Shown here piece after piece: positions 50,228 to 59,390 of a stretch of 64,000 nucleotides of DNA. The stretch comes from Pythium myriotylum. Taxonomy: Eukaryota > Oomycota > Peronosporomycetes > Pythiales > Pythiaceae. Under the pieces are notes generated by a model that did not search any database, was not told the DNA's origin, and was given only the letters and a program-made list of their open reading frames with translations. A program made the position numbers and the translations under genes. The DNA lies in contig JALJCQ010000003.1 of the NCBI GenBank assembly GCA_023091665.1, forward strand, positions 1,612,001 through 1,676,000, in the 5' to 3' direction. The number at the start of each line of letters is the position of its first letter. Positions within the stretch are counted from its first letter, which is position 1.

Positions 50228-51973
50228 TCAGCACGAGTCATTTGGATCCGCGAGCTGGTGTAGAACCTCCGTCACAGCGGCATAGGATGCTTTCTCCTCC
50301 ACTTCGAGTACTTCGATCAGAGCGTTAGGATCCTTCGCGGCCAAATCTAACGCGTTCGCTGCGTCAATGAAAGTCAGCGCATTCATCTCGGAATACGATT
50401 TGCCCGTATACTCGATGAACTTGCGAACACGGAAGTCCCTGGCGAGCTTTGCCACGAGTAGCCCTTCAGGAGTGACCGTGATATCGCGATCGACGACGTT
50501 GGCTCCCATTTCTGAGTCCGACGTCATGCTGCGGCGATTCCAGTTAGCTGATCCGATCGACAGAAAAACGTCATCAATGACCATGATCTTGGAATGCAGG
50601 TAAAGGTTCCGTGAAGCCTTGGGCGTGAACAACTGGAACTTGTTCGGGAACCGCTTTTGCAAGGGTGCGACCATGTCGAACATGTACTTTTCGTATCCAG
50701 CGAGCTTCGTGTCGTTCGGTGTTCGCTGCACGACGACAATTAGCCGCTGCAGCCTCGGCAACACCTCGAGCAATGCATCAACGAGCTCGGGCACCTGGAT
50801 GAAATACTGATCCTCCACGTAAATGTAGTTCTTTGCCTGACGAATAGCCTTGAGGCGAGCGTTGAGAATTGAGCGCTCACCCTTTGGGGCAAACTCAGTG
50901 TAGCCCTTGTACTTGCAACTGAAAGTGCGTGCAATCTGCACGCTCGCAGTTCCAGTCGTCGGGATAACTAGCGGACCATTCGCGGTTAACACTGGTGCTG
51001 GAGAGTATTCCGGATTCTTGTACTGGATCAATGTGTCCACGAGATCCTGTGTCGGCTTCGTTTTGGAGTTCCATCGGGCAAGAAAGTTGCTCCCAACATC
51101 CAGCGTTGCAGGTCCTTTGATCCGTAGATGTGCATCCACCCAGCCGTCAACACCTCGAGAGATCTTGGCTTCTTTACGTAATACCGATTCATTGTGGTAC
51201 ATCGTGTCCCATCGATCCGACGTGAGATCGATCCCGCCAACATAGGCTACGAGTTCATTCTTTTGGCGCACGACTAGTGTCTTCTGGTGGTGTGACGATG
51301 ACAGCGTTGGCAGGCGGTCGTCGATGATCATTCGACCCGGCGCGGGACTGTTGGGGACCCGCGGAAGTGAGTTGATGTAATCGCGCATCTTGATATTCTG
51401 GTCTTTCTCAAGCAGATTCTGCCATACGAGGGCGCGAAAGTCAACTCCACGGCCCATCGCGCCACCAAATAATGCTTTGAAACCCGACGTTGATCCAGTC
51501 TTGTCGGTGTATGGATCGAACGGAATCTCGTCCACGCTCCACGCAGTGAGATAGATACTGTCGTTTGCAACAGTCGCGACGACATCTTTCTGCACAGCCG
51601 CGAACAGTTGATCTCCGGCCGTGTACGTAGATACCATGTTGCCGTCGGAGTAAACACTGAGATCGGGGCGCTGGACTCCATTTCGAGACGCAGTCAGGCC
51701 AGCTTCATCGAGGAACCATCCCGCTGGGTCTAATGTCTGTTGCTGAGGCTTGACTTCTGAACCATCAGTGACGTCCGTATCGCTGTTCACGATCAGCTGG
51801 CAGCTCAACTTGGACCACGAGTAGGCGCACACATGGCAGGGCTCACAGATGCAAAGCTTGGAAGCCATCGAGATGGGGTTCTTGAGCGCGCGGCAGTTGA
51901 CCCCGGTCCTGGTGGCCTCAGATCCTGATGCAAAAGCTGCCGCCACGAGTACAAGGACGACTGACGTGCGCAT
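50228..51973 (-). CDS. Secreted phospholipase-D-like protein, first HKD motif lacks Asp
   Basis: 581 residues, one exon. Signal peptide SVVLVLVAAAFASGSEA, then a Cys-rich N-terminal segment (KLCICEPCHVCAYSW). Two PLD motifs: the first HHQKTLVVRQ (H229, K231) with Arg where HxKxxxxD requires Asp, followed by the usual YVGGIDLTSDRWD; the second HSKIMVIDD complete, with GSANWNRRSM. The conserved IYVEDQYF lies between. Oomycetes carry families of small secreted PLD-like proteins without PX/PH or C2 domains, expected to act on phospholipids outside the cell. Whether the R-for-D exchange lowers activity is unknown, but it occurs in the neighbour at 53290 as well. The two genes are head to head with 1.3 kb between their starts. 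Confidence 0.92.
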   Translation of the reverse strand: MRTSVVLVLVAAAFASGSEATRTGVNCRALKNPISMASKLCICEPCHVCAYSWSKLSCQLIVNSDTDVTDGSEVKPQQQTLDPAGWFLDEAGLTASRNGVQRPDLSVYSDGNMVSTYTAGDQLFAAVQKDVVATVANDSIYLTAWSVDEIPFDPYTDKTGSTSGFKALFGGAMGRGVDFRALVWQNLLEKDQNIKMRDYINSLPRVPNSPAPGRMIIDDRLPTLSSSHHQKTLVVRQKNELVAYVGGIDLTSDRWDTMYHNESVLRKEAKISRGVDGWVDAHLRIKGPATLDVGSNFLARWNSKTKPTQDLVDTLIQYKNPEYSPAPVLTANGPLVIPTTGTASVQIARTFSCKYKGYTEFAPKGERSILNARLKAIRQAKNYIYVEDQYFIQVPELVDALLEVLPRLQRLIVVVQRTPNDTKLAGYEKYMFDMVAPLQKRFPNKFQLFTPKASRNLYLHSKIMVIDDVFLSIGSANWNRRSMTSDSEMGANVVDRDITVTPEGLLVAKLARDFRVRKFIEYTGKSYSEMNALTFIDAANALDLAAKDPNALIEVLEVEEKASYAAVTEVLHQLADPNDSC

Positions 51974-53289
51974 CGCTTGTTTGTTTGTGACCGATTGTCG
52001 ATGACGCGGTGAGAAGTCGAATGACTGCCGCGCCCACCATCTCTCGACGTTTCGGAAAGGACGTCTTAGTCAGAAAGGTCTCTCCTTCTCTGGCATGAGG
52101 TTACACACGCAAAGAGCGTCGAGAGACTAGTCGCCATCAGCGGTGGCTGGCGGGGAATCCCGTCAAAGCCCGGTTCTTTTGGACTAGAGAACTGAGAATC
52201 TCACATCACAGAGACAGTTGCACATAGCCAGGACGTGTTGAGCTGAACCGTTCATGTTGGAGGTGTTGATGGCACATCACGTTGGATCAGTTAGTCTGGA
52301 TCTTAATTATCTTAGTAAGACGTTTTATCTAATATAATAGCGTATTTAGTGACGTCTACGGTACTTCGGTCAATTGTGTACACCCGTCAGAACCCAATCT
52401 CCAACTCATTTCTGTGATTGGCTTTGACACGCCAAACTTGGGTGTGGCTTCACACGCCGCCTGTCGTGCAGAGCGAACGATTCGACTTTCTACAAACACC
52501 AGCGCCACATGCCGGCACAGCTGGCGTCCATTCGACAGCCTGACGGCGTGGGATGCAGGTCGCCTGGGAACACCACATCCGTGTCACAGCACGACTGACG
52601 TCGTTGCTGTACTGTATTCCATCCTGGCGTTCGTCTTCATACGAGTCGCCAGTGACACGAACAGCTACTGTGACTGACTTGCAAAGTTACTTTCGCTCGC
52701 ATTTCCTTCGTGAATGCAAGAAGGGACAGAGGAATACAGTGGGGATCCTCCGTCTTGTCCTCGGTTCCAAGCGAGACTGCAGATTTTGGTGCTCCCCGCA
52801 TCAGATAAGGCAGGAGAGACTGTAAGCGTTCGCTGACGAGCGGATTCGTGTAGAAATATAATGATGTTAAGCTTGAATACCCCCTGCATGCCCTTATGTG
52901 ATCTGTCTCAGGACTGCCGTCGACGTCCATGTATACTTACCAGACACCGACACTGAAGACCAGTGATTGCTGCTTCTCACGCCATTGCGATGGAGCGTGC
53001 GTCACGCGAATTTGCCTTCCTATCCGAGACCGACGATTGAACGAAGATCGTCTGGCCCATTTCCTTGCTATATCTTCGACAGTTGGGGTTCGTTGAGGCG
53101 CTGACCTCGACAGTGGGACGTCGGTTGAAGCTGGCATCATGGGTGTCAGGTCAGCTGCTGATGAGTCCGCCACCCAATCCGCTTGCAAGCAGTCTCCAAA
53201 CGAGAGGGGATTCGCGCGTCATGAGTGCCTGATACAGACCAACTGCAAGCCTTGACCATTCCATATTCCCGTCCTCCACGAGAACCTCA
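51974..53289. other. Shared upstream region of the two divergent PLD-like genes
   Basis: No supported gene. The interval should hold both promoters. A CCATATTCCCGTCCTCC stretch lies shortly before the plus-strand ATG at 53290. Short ORFs at 52414-52825 and on the minus strand are unrecognised. Confidence 0.45.
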
Positions 53290-55032
53290 ATGCGGATCTC
53301 CATCGCCGTGTTCGGTGCGACGACGCTCCTGTCGGCTGTTGTTGTATCTGCAGCCACGCGCGTCGGCGTCAACTGCCGTCGCCTGTCGCCTCAAAATCTC
53401 ATCGGGACCAAAGTGTGCGACTGTGAGCCATGCCACTTGTGCGAGCTCGCGCCGACCAAGGCAAGCTGCCAGCTCATCGTCGCCAGAGACACCGACGCCA
53501 GCGACGGCTCGCAGCTCACGCCGCAGCAGCCATCGCTCGATCCGGTCGATTGGTTTCTCACGAAGGACGAGCTGACAAGCGCGCGCAACGGCGTGCCTCG
53601 CTCGGAGCTGAGTGTGTTCACGCGCGGCAACAAGGTGTCCACGTTCGTCGCCAGTAACGAGTTCTTCTCGGCTGCTGAAGAGGACATCAAGGCGACCAAA
53701 GCCAACGACACGGTCTACTGGGCAGCGTGGACAGTCGATGAGATCCCATTCGATCCTGTGCACGACCCATCAGGAGCGAAGACGGGAACCAAAGCCCTGG
53801 TTGGTGGCGCGATGGCCAGAGGCGTCGATTTCCGGGCGATTGTCTGGGACAATTTCTACGACAATGCCCAGATGGAGAAGCTACGCGACTACTTCGACGC
53901 GCAGCCGACGCCGCCCAAGGTCGCGGAACCCGGCCATTTCCTCTTCGACAATCGTCTCTCGTCGCCCACGTCGTCCCACCACCAGAAGACGCTGATCGTG
54001 CGCCAGCAGAGCCAGCTTATCGCGTACGTCGGCGGCGTGGATCCGAGCTCCGAGCGCTGGGACACGATCCACCACAACGAATCGTCACTGCGGAAGCAAG
54101 CCAACATCTACCGCAAGTTCGACGGCTGGCTCGACGCGCACCTGCGGATCCAGGGGCCCGCGGCGCTCGACGTCGGGACTAACTTCCTCGAACGCTGGAA
54201 CTCCAAGACGAAGCCGACCAACGGCAAGAACCCGGCGTACCCGACGCTACCGGAGTTTGATGCCAATGGGCAGCTCACATTCGAGTCCACCGGAGGAGCG
54301 AGCGTCCAGATCGCGAGGACGTTCAGCTGCAAGTACAATGACTACGACTTCGCTCCGCATGGGGAGCACTCGATCCTCGCGGCACGCGTGAAAGCGATCC
54401 GCCAGGCCAAGAACTACGTCTACGTCGAGGACCAGTACTTTTTCCACGTGCCCGAGCTGCTCGAGGCGTTGCTTTCGGTGCTCCCGCGGCTCCAGCGACT
54501 GATCGTGGTCATGCAAAGCGTGCCGGATGATCCCAAGTTCCCGGGCTTTGAAAAGTACGTCTACGACATGATCGCGCCGCTGCAAAAGAGGTTCCCGAAC
54601 AAGTTCCAATTGTACACGACCAAGGCGTCTCGCAATCTCTACGTCCACAGCAAGGTCGTGCTGGTCGACGACGTCTTCCTCTCGCTCGGCTCGGCCAACT
54701 GGAACCGGCGAGGGATGACGTCCGACTCGGAGATCATCGCGAGCGTCGTGGACAGCGAGCTCGTGACGTCGCCCGAAGGTCTCCGCGTCGCGAAGCTCGC
54801 GAGAGACTTTCGCGTGCGCAAGTTCATGGAGCACACGGGCCGGGGCTACGCGGAGCTGGCCTCGCTGCCGTTTCTCGAGGCCGCGAACGCTCTGGACGCC
54901 GCCGTGGGAGACCCCAAGTCGATCCTCGACGTCTTCGAAGTCAGAGAAGACGCGTCGTTCGCGAGTGTCACGGACGAGCTCCACTTGCTCTCGGATCCGA
55001 ACGACGTGTGCGAGGTCGAGACCTCGTGCTGA
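53290..55032 (+). CDS. Secreted phospholipase-D-like protein, paralogue of the 50228 gene
   Basis: 580 residues, one exon. Signal peptide ISIAVFGATTLLSAVVVSAA, Cys-rich N-terminus (KVCDCEPCHLCELAP). First motif HHQKTLIVRQ (H231, K233, R238 instead of Asp) with YVGGVDPSSERWD; second HSKVVLVDD (H453, K455) with GSANWNRRGM. The order and spacing are the same as in the partner, including VYVEDQYF. Its third-position GC is visibly higher than in the partner (which has more A/T in degenerate sites), so the two copies have diverged in codon use and are older than the ABC and protease duplications. Expected extracellular, phospholipid- or phosphodiester-directed; no activity can be asserted. Confidence 0.92.
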   Translation: MRISIAVFGATTLLSAVVVSAATRVGVNCRRLSPQNLIGTKVCDCEPCHLCELAPTKASCQLIVARDTDASDGSQLTPQQPSLDPVDWFLTKDELTSARNGVPRSELSVFTRGNKVSTFVASNEFFSAAEEDIKATKANDTVYWAAWTVDEIPFDPVHDPSGAKTGTKALVGGAMARGVDFRAIVWDNFYDNAQMEKLRDYFDAQPTPPKVAEPGHFLFDNRLSSPTSSHHQKTLIVRQQSQLIAYVGGVDPSSERWDTIHHNESSLRKQANIYRKFDGWLDAHLRIQGPAALDVGTNFLERWNSKTKPTNGKNPAYPTLPEFDANGQLTFESTGGASVQIARTFSCKYNDYDFAPHGEHSILAARVKAIRQAKNYVYVEDQYFFHVPELLEALLSVLPRLQRLIVVMQSVPDDPKFPGFEKYVYDMIAPLQKRFPNKFQLYTTKASRNLYVHSKVVLVDDVFLSLGSANWNRRGMTSDSEIIASVVDSELVTSPEGLRVAKLARDFRVRKFMEHTGRGYAELASLPFLEAANALDAAVGDPKSILDVFEVREDASFASVTDELHLLSDPNDVCEVETSC

Positions 55033-55207
55033 TCCGAGCTCTCGGTTTCCTAACATTTCTCAAAAGTGATTCTGGATAACTTTTTCATTTCCATCCCCAT
55101 TTTAGTGACCGTGTCCAGATATTGGTTGGTGGGGATACAAAGGGGGCGTTTGTGCAGTGTAGCTGCTCGGCAGCCACTCACCGAGGCGAGCAGATCCGAT
55201 CGCCGCG

Positions 55208-57105
55208 ATGGCCTCATACGAAGCTCCGCGCGTGGACGTGAACGAGGGCGGCTGGGGGCCCACGCGCCTGCCGGAGCAGTTCCTCAATGTGCCCTACGCG
55301 CCCTTCAACAAGGGCGACAAGCTCGGCAAGGCCGCCGACTTCGTCTCCAACTACGTGGCGCGCGGCGGCCGCCGGGACCCGTCGGGCGTGAACGCCGAGT
55401 TCCAGTACAAGCACGACGCCGACGAAGACGCGACGTTCCAGCTCGTGGACACGGCCAAGTCCACGCGCCCGCGCAACAACGACCGCCTGCGCCCGTCGTG
55501 GAACCAGCAGCGCTTCGGCGGGCGCGGCGGAGGCCGCGGCGGCGGGCGCTTCGGCGCCGAGCGCGGCGAGCCGCCGGCCACGACCGCGAGCCAGCAGTCG
55601 CGCATCAAGGGCCAGCAGAAGCAGAACAAGCGCTGGGACCGACTCAGCAACGCGCGCCGCATGTTCTCGAACCGCCGTGACGAGGTCAAGATCGACCGCA
55701 CGGCCTCGGTCAAGGTCGAGTCGAGCTGGACGATCGTGGAGCAGTTCGAGCTCAGCCAGCTCACGCGCCTGCAGGCCAACATCCCGGACGCCGACGACCT
55801 GCGCTGGTGCGGCGTGCTCGGCGAGTACGACACGGTCTACGACCGCGTGACGAGCAAGTCGGACAAGCGCCTCACGCGCTTCGACGACCGCGACTTCTTC
55901 TACGTGACGACGACCGACGACCCGGTGATCGAGGACCTCGCCACGAGCGGCGAGGCCAACGTCTTCGCCACGGACGCCATCCTCGCGCACCTCATGGCCT
56001 CCACGCGCTCGGTCTTCCCCTGGGACATTGTCGTCCAGCGCGTCAACAACATGGTCTTCTTCGACAAGCGCGACAACTCGGACTTTGACCTCGTGACCGT
56101 CAACGAGAACGCCTCGGAGCCGCCCAACTCGGACGACCCGGACTCGGTGAACCACCCGGACCGCCTCAGCCTCGAGGCCACGATGATCAACCAGAACCTC
56201 TCGCAGCAGGTCATCAAGCGCTCGCCGGGCGCGTTCGCCAAGAAGCTCGAGCACCCGAACCCGTTCGCGAGCGAGGACTCGGTGCCGGCCTCGTACGCCT
56301 ACCGCTACCGCAAGTTCAGTCTCGGCGGCGACCTGAACCTCGTGACGCGCTGCGAAGTGCACGGCGTGTCGCTCAAGAACAACAAGGAGAGCTACGTGGC
56401 CACGTACGCGCTCAACGAGTACGACCCCAAGCTCGCCGGCGCTATCGACTGGCGCAAGAAGATCGATTCGCAGGTACGTCGCCTTTCTGGGACAGGGAGA
56501 AGAGCCGCGGGCTGTCGTCACGTGGCGTCTCGATGATGGCTTCTTTTACATATATACGCTATTCCGATCGGACGTCTCGGTCCATGCGGAGAGCTTTCAT
56601 GTCGCTGAGAGACGAGCGACGACAGGCCGCCGCCACCACTCATCTCCCTGGCTCTCCTGCTTCAGCTTGTACTGGCATGACGGACGGACTGACGGCTCGG
56701 TGTGGTTTGTGACAGCGCGGCGCGATCCTCGCGAACGAGCTCAAGAACAACTCGAACAAGCTGGCCAAGTGGACGGCGCAGGCGCTGCTGGGCGGCGTGG
56801 ACGAGATGAAGCTCGCGTACGTCTCGCGCGTCAACGCCAAGGACCCGTACTCGCACGTGCTGCTGGGCATGCAGAGCTACAACCCCAACACGTTCGCGTC
56901 GCAGATCGCGCTCAACCAGAACAACATGTGGGGCATCATCAAGATGCTCGCCGAGCTGCTGCTCGAGCAGCCCGAGGGCAAGTACGTGCTCATGAAGGAC
57001 CCGAACAAGCCCGTCGTGCGCATCTACGCCGTGCCGGCCGACACCTTCGAGGAGGAAGGCGCCGACGACGACAACGACGACGACGACGACGCCAACGACG
57101 AGTAA
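55208..57105 (+). CDS. EIF3D: Translation initiation factor eIF3 subunit D
   Basis: Exons 55208-56473 and 56716-57105; intron of 242 bp (GTACGT..ACAG) joins IDSQ to [20 protein letters not shown]; total 551 residues. Matches eIF3d: N-terminal [23 protein letters not shown]-binding RGG-like stretch [13 protein letters not shown], and the conserved core [39 protein letters not shown] and [19 protein letters not shown]. It continues to [19 protein letters not shown] and an Asp-rich tail. eIF3d sits at the mRNA entry side of eIF3 and can bind caps of selected mRNAs. The intron is the longest I place in the window. A TCATTTCCATCCCCATTTT tract at 55086-55104 could be its initiator region. Confidence 0.96.
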
Positions 57106-57932
57106 TTTACCATTCGGTCTGTTTTTCCTTCCTTCTTTCCTTCCTTTCGTCGACGAGCGTTGCGTCCTTCCAAGCGCAAGAGGCGACTGGACCACTTCAA
57201 CACCAGGATCTTGGGCGGGTGGATTACAAACTCGCGAGACGATTTCCAGAGATTGTAAAGTCCGCCTGACGTCCGACGCCACGTGGTGCAGGGCGCGCGC
57301 ATACACAACTCCACGAGGGACACGCCACAAACAACATGGGAACGCTTGCGCTGTGAAGACACGGGGCCAGGTGGCAGTCAGGTGACTCAGAAAATGCAGT
57401 GGGAAACGGATGCCGCCATTGTCGCAGTCTCATAAAAGGATACGGCACTCGCCATCTTCTTCAAAAGTAGGTATCATCGTGACAACTCGAAGGGATGAAA
57501 TGTCACCGAAACCTACCCTCTTTTGCCAAAGAAGATGTGTAACGGGCTTGCTGAGGTGGTCAACAGAGAAATCTTGAAGCCAAGTCGCGACTCTCCGCAG
57601 GGAGAAAAAGCGTCTGGGCCTGCGGAAACGCGGCTTCTCCGGCGGCCTCGCGTCCGGTGTTTTTCGTGTTTTTTCCACTGCCGCGCCCTCCGGATTTCGT
57701 CCGGAGACTGCGGGGAAGCGTCCGGTGAAGACCGGGCGAAAAGGCGTTTCGCATCTTTTTCACTTTCCACTTCGCCGACTTCTACACCCACCGCGTCCCG
57801 CCGTCACCTCTCGCGATCCCACACGCCAACGGAACCGTTTTTTTTTTTTTTTTTTTGTTCTTTGCGATCCATCCGTCGGGAGATTGTTCGGACCCACGAC
57901 GGTCGTTTCCTCACTCCGACACTCGCCGAGTC
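57106..57932. other. Intergenic between eIF3d and the START-FYVE gene
   Basis: Contains a T19-type homopolymer (about 57838-57856) about 80 bp before the next ATG and a CTTCC-rich patch at 57128-57148 after the eIF3d stop. ORFs through 57523-57930 are open but have no domain and no suitable codon bias; they enter the START-FYVE gene in other frames. Confidence 0.45.
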
Positions 57933-59249
57933 ATGGAGATGGACGCGCGGCTCCGCGTGCGCCGCTCCAACAGCTTCTGTCCCGAGGCGAGCGTGCTGCG
58001 CCGCCGCAAGGCCGTCGGCGACCGCCAGCCCGAGTCCGACAAGGAGAACGACGAGACCGACGTCGAGAGCGACAGCAGCCCCGCCACGCCGCCGCGCAGG
58101 GCGCGATGCGACAGCGCCGGCACGCGCTCGCTCGTCGGCAGCAGCAGCAACGACGACGCGATCGGCAGCTCCAAGCTCAGCGACGCGCAGAAACGAGGAT
58201 GCTTCCAGTACATCAAGCGCCGCCACAGCATCGCGCTCGCCTTCGCGTCCACGGGCAGCGGCAACAACGCCAGCGGCCACAGCGACGAGCGCGGCGAGGC
58301 CGTCGGGTCCCATTGGGAGTTCGCCAAGGCCAAGCACGGCGTCGAGGTCTTCAAGTCGAGTCGCAGCCGCTGCGAGATCCGCGGCGTCGCGCGCGTCAAC
58401 GCGTCGGTCAAAAACATCATGTCGCTGCTCGCGGCGGGCGAGAGCACCGAGAGCTTCACGCACGCACAGAACATCTTGCTGGGGCGAGACCAGGTCCTGG
58501 AGGCTCGAGTGCTCGCGTCCTGCGTGCCGTCGAGTGCCTCTCGGTACTTCCACTGCGGGCTCAAATACATGGCCATGAAGAATCCTTTCGGCGTGCATCC
58601 TCTTGACCTCGTCTTCTTGGACTACACGGACGTCTCCACCACCCCCGACGGCAAGTTGATCGGCTACCGCATTCTGGAATCGATCCGCGTGCCTGAGTTT
58701 CGATCCGTCTCCAAGTTCGTGCGTGCTTCGATCCGATGTGAAGTGTACATCGTCCGAGAGACTGACACGCCAGGTGTTGTCGAGGTCACGTTTGCGTCGC
58801 ACCTCGACCCAAAGAGCAAGTATTCGGCGTCAAAGCGCCATACTTGGCTTGACCAGGTTGCTGTACGACTGGTCAATCTTCGCAGCTACGCCGAGAAGGC
58901 CAGCTTCTCGCATCGCATGCTCCTCGAGAAAGGCAAACTCGTCAAGGGCGAAACGCGCCACTATTGCTTCGTGTGTGAGTCGAGCTTTTCGTTCCTCCGT
59001 AAGAGACACAACTGCCGGCTATGCGGAGAAGTGACGTGTGGGCGATGTAGTCGGAAACTTCCGGTATTTGTGGGCACCGAGACCACTCGCGTTCGGGTTT
59101 GCTTGGGTTGCATGATCCAATCACGCCACCATCCTGACGAGCTTGGCCGCCTCGAAGTCGTGAGCGGACGAAGATATTCCATCGGAAACTCAACTTTCAT
59201 CGCCTACGACGAAGTTGAAGACGTGTGTGACGAGGAGCATGATGTGTAA
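57933..59249 (+). CDS. START-like plus FYVE zinc-finger protein
   Basis: 438 residues from ATG 57933 (MEMDARLRVRRSNSF), taken as start since the frame upstream crosses T-rich leader sequence. A Ser/Arg-rich N-terminus with acidic stretch (DKENDETDVESDSS) is followed by a START-like region (FHCGLKYMAMKNPFG, LVFLDYTDVSTTPDGKL, HTWLDQVAVRLVNLRSYAEK). Near residues 340-400 is a FYVE finger: CFVCESSFSFLRKRHNCRLC then GEVTCGRCSRKL and a final CLGC, with the RKRHNCRLCG form of the R(R/K)HHCR motif that binds PI3P on endosomes; the second His is Asn here. Oomycetes have many START-FYVE combinations of unknown individual function; a lipid-transfer or endosomal role is inferred. Converges with the PHD gene. 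Confidence 0.88.
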   Translation: MEMDARLRVRRSNSFCPEASVLRRRKAVGDRQPESDKENDETDVESDSSPATPPRRARCDSAGTRSLVGSSSNDDAIGSSKLSDAQKRGCFQYIKRRHSIALAFASTGSGNNASGHSDERGEAVGSHWEFAKAKHGVEVFKSSRSRCEIRGVARVNASVKNIMSLLAAGESTESFTHAQNILLGRDQVLEARVLASCVPSSASRYFHCGLKYMAMKNPFGVHPLDLVFLDYTDVSTTPDGKLIGYRILESIRVPEFRSVSKFVRASIRCEVYIVRETDTPGVVEVTFASHLDPKSKYSASKRHTWLDQVAVRLVNLRSYAEKASFSHRMLLEKGKLVKGETRHYCFVCESSFSFLRKRHNCRLCGEVTCGRCSRKLPVFVGTETTRVRVCLGCMIQSRHHPDELGRLEVVSGRRYSIGNSTFIAYDEVEDVCDEEHDV

Positions 59250-59390
59250 CCTTGAGTGTGACCAAAGGAAGCGCGCTCGATGAAGTTGCTGCACGTGGGA
59301 TCATTTATTAGATTGCGTGGATGCGGGTACCCGCATAAATACCTACCAAAACTAGACGAAGAATAGAGTACCATTCAAACGTACCATTTG

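Noticed and set aside
55214..56521. 435-residue minus-strand ORF opposite eIF3d
   Set aside because: Antisense of a strongly GC3-biased exon; val/arg-rich low-complexity translation.
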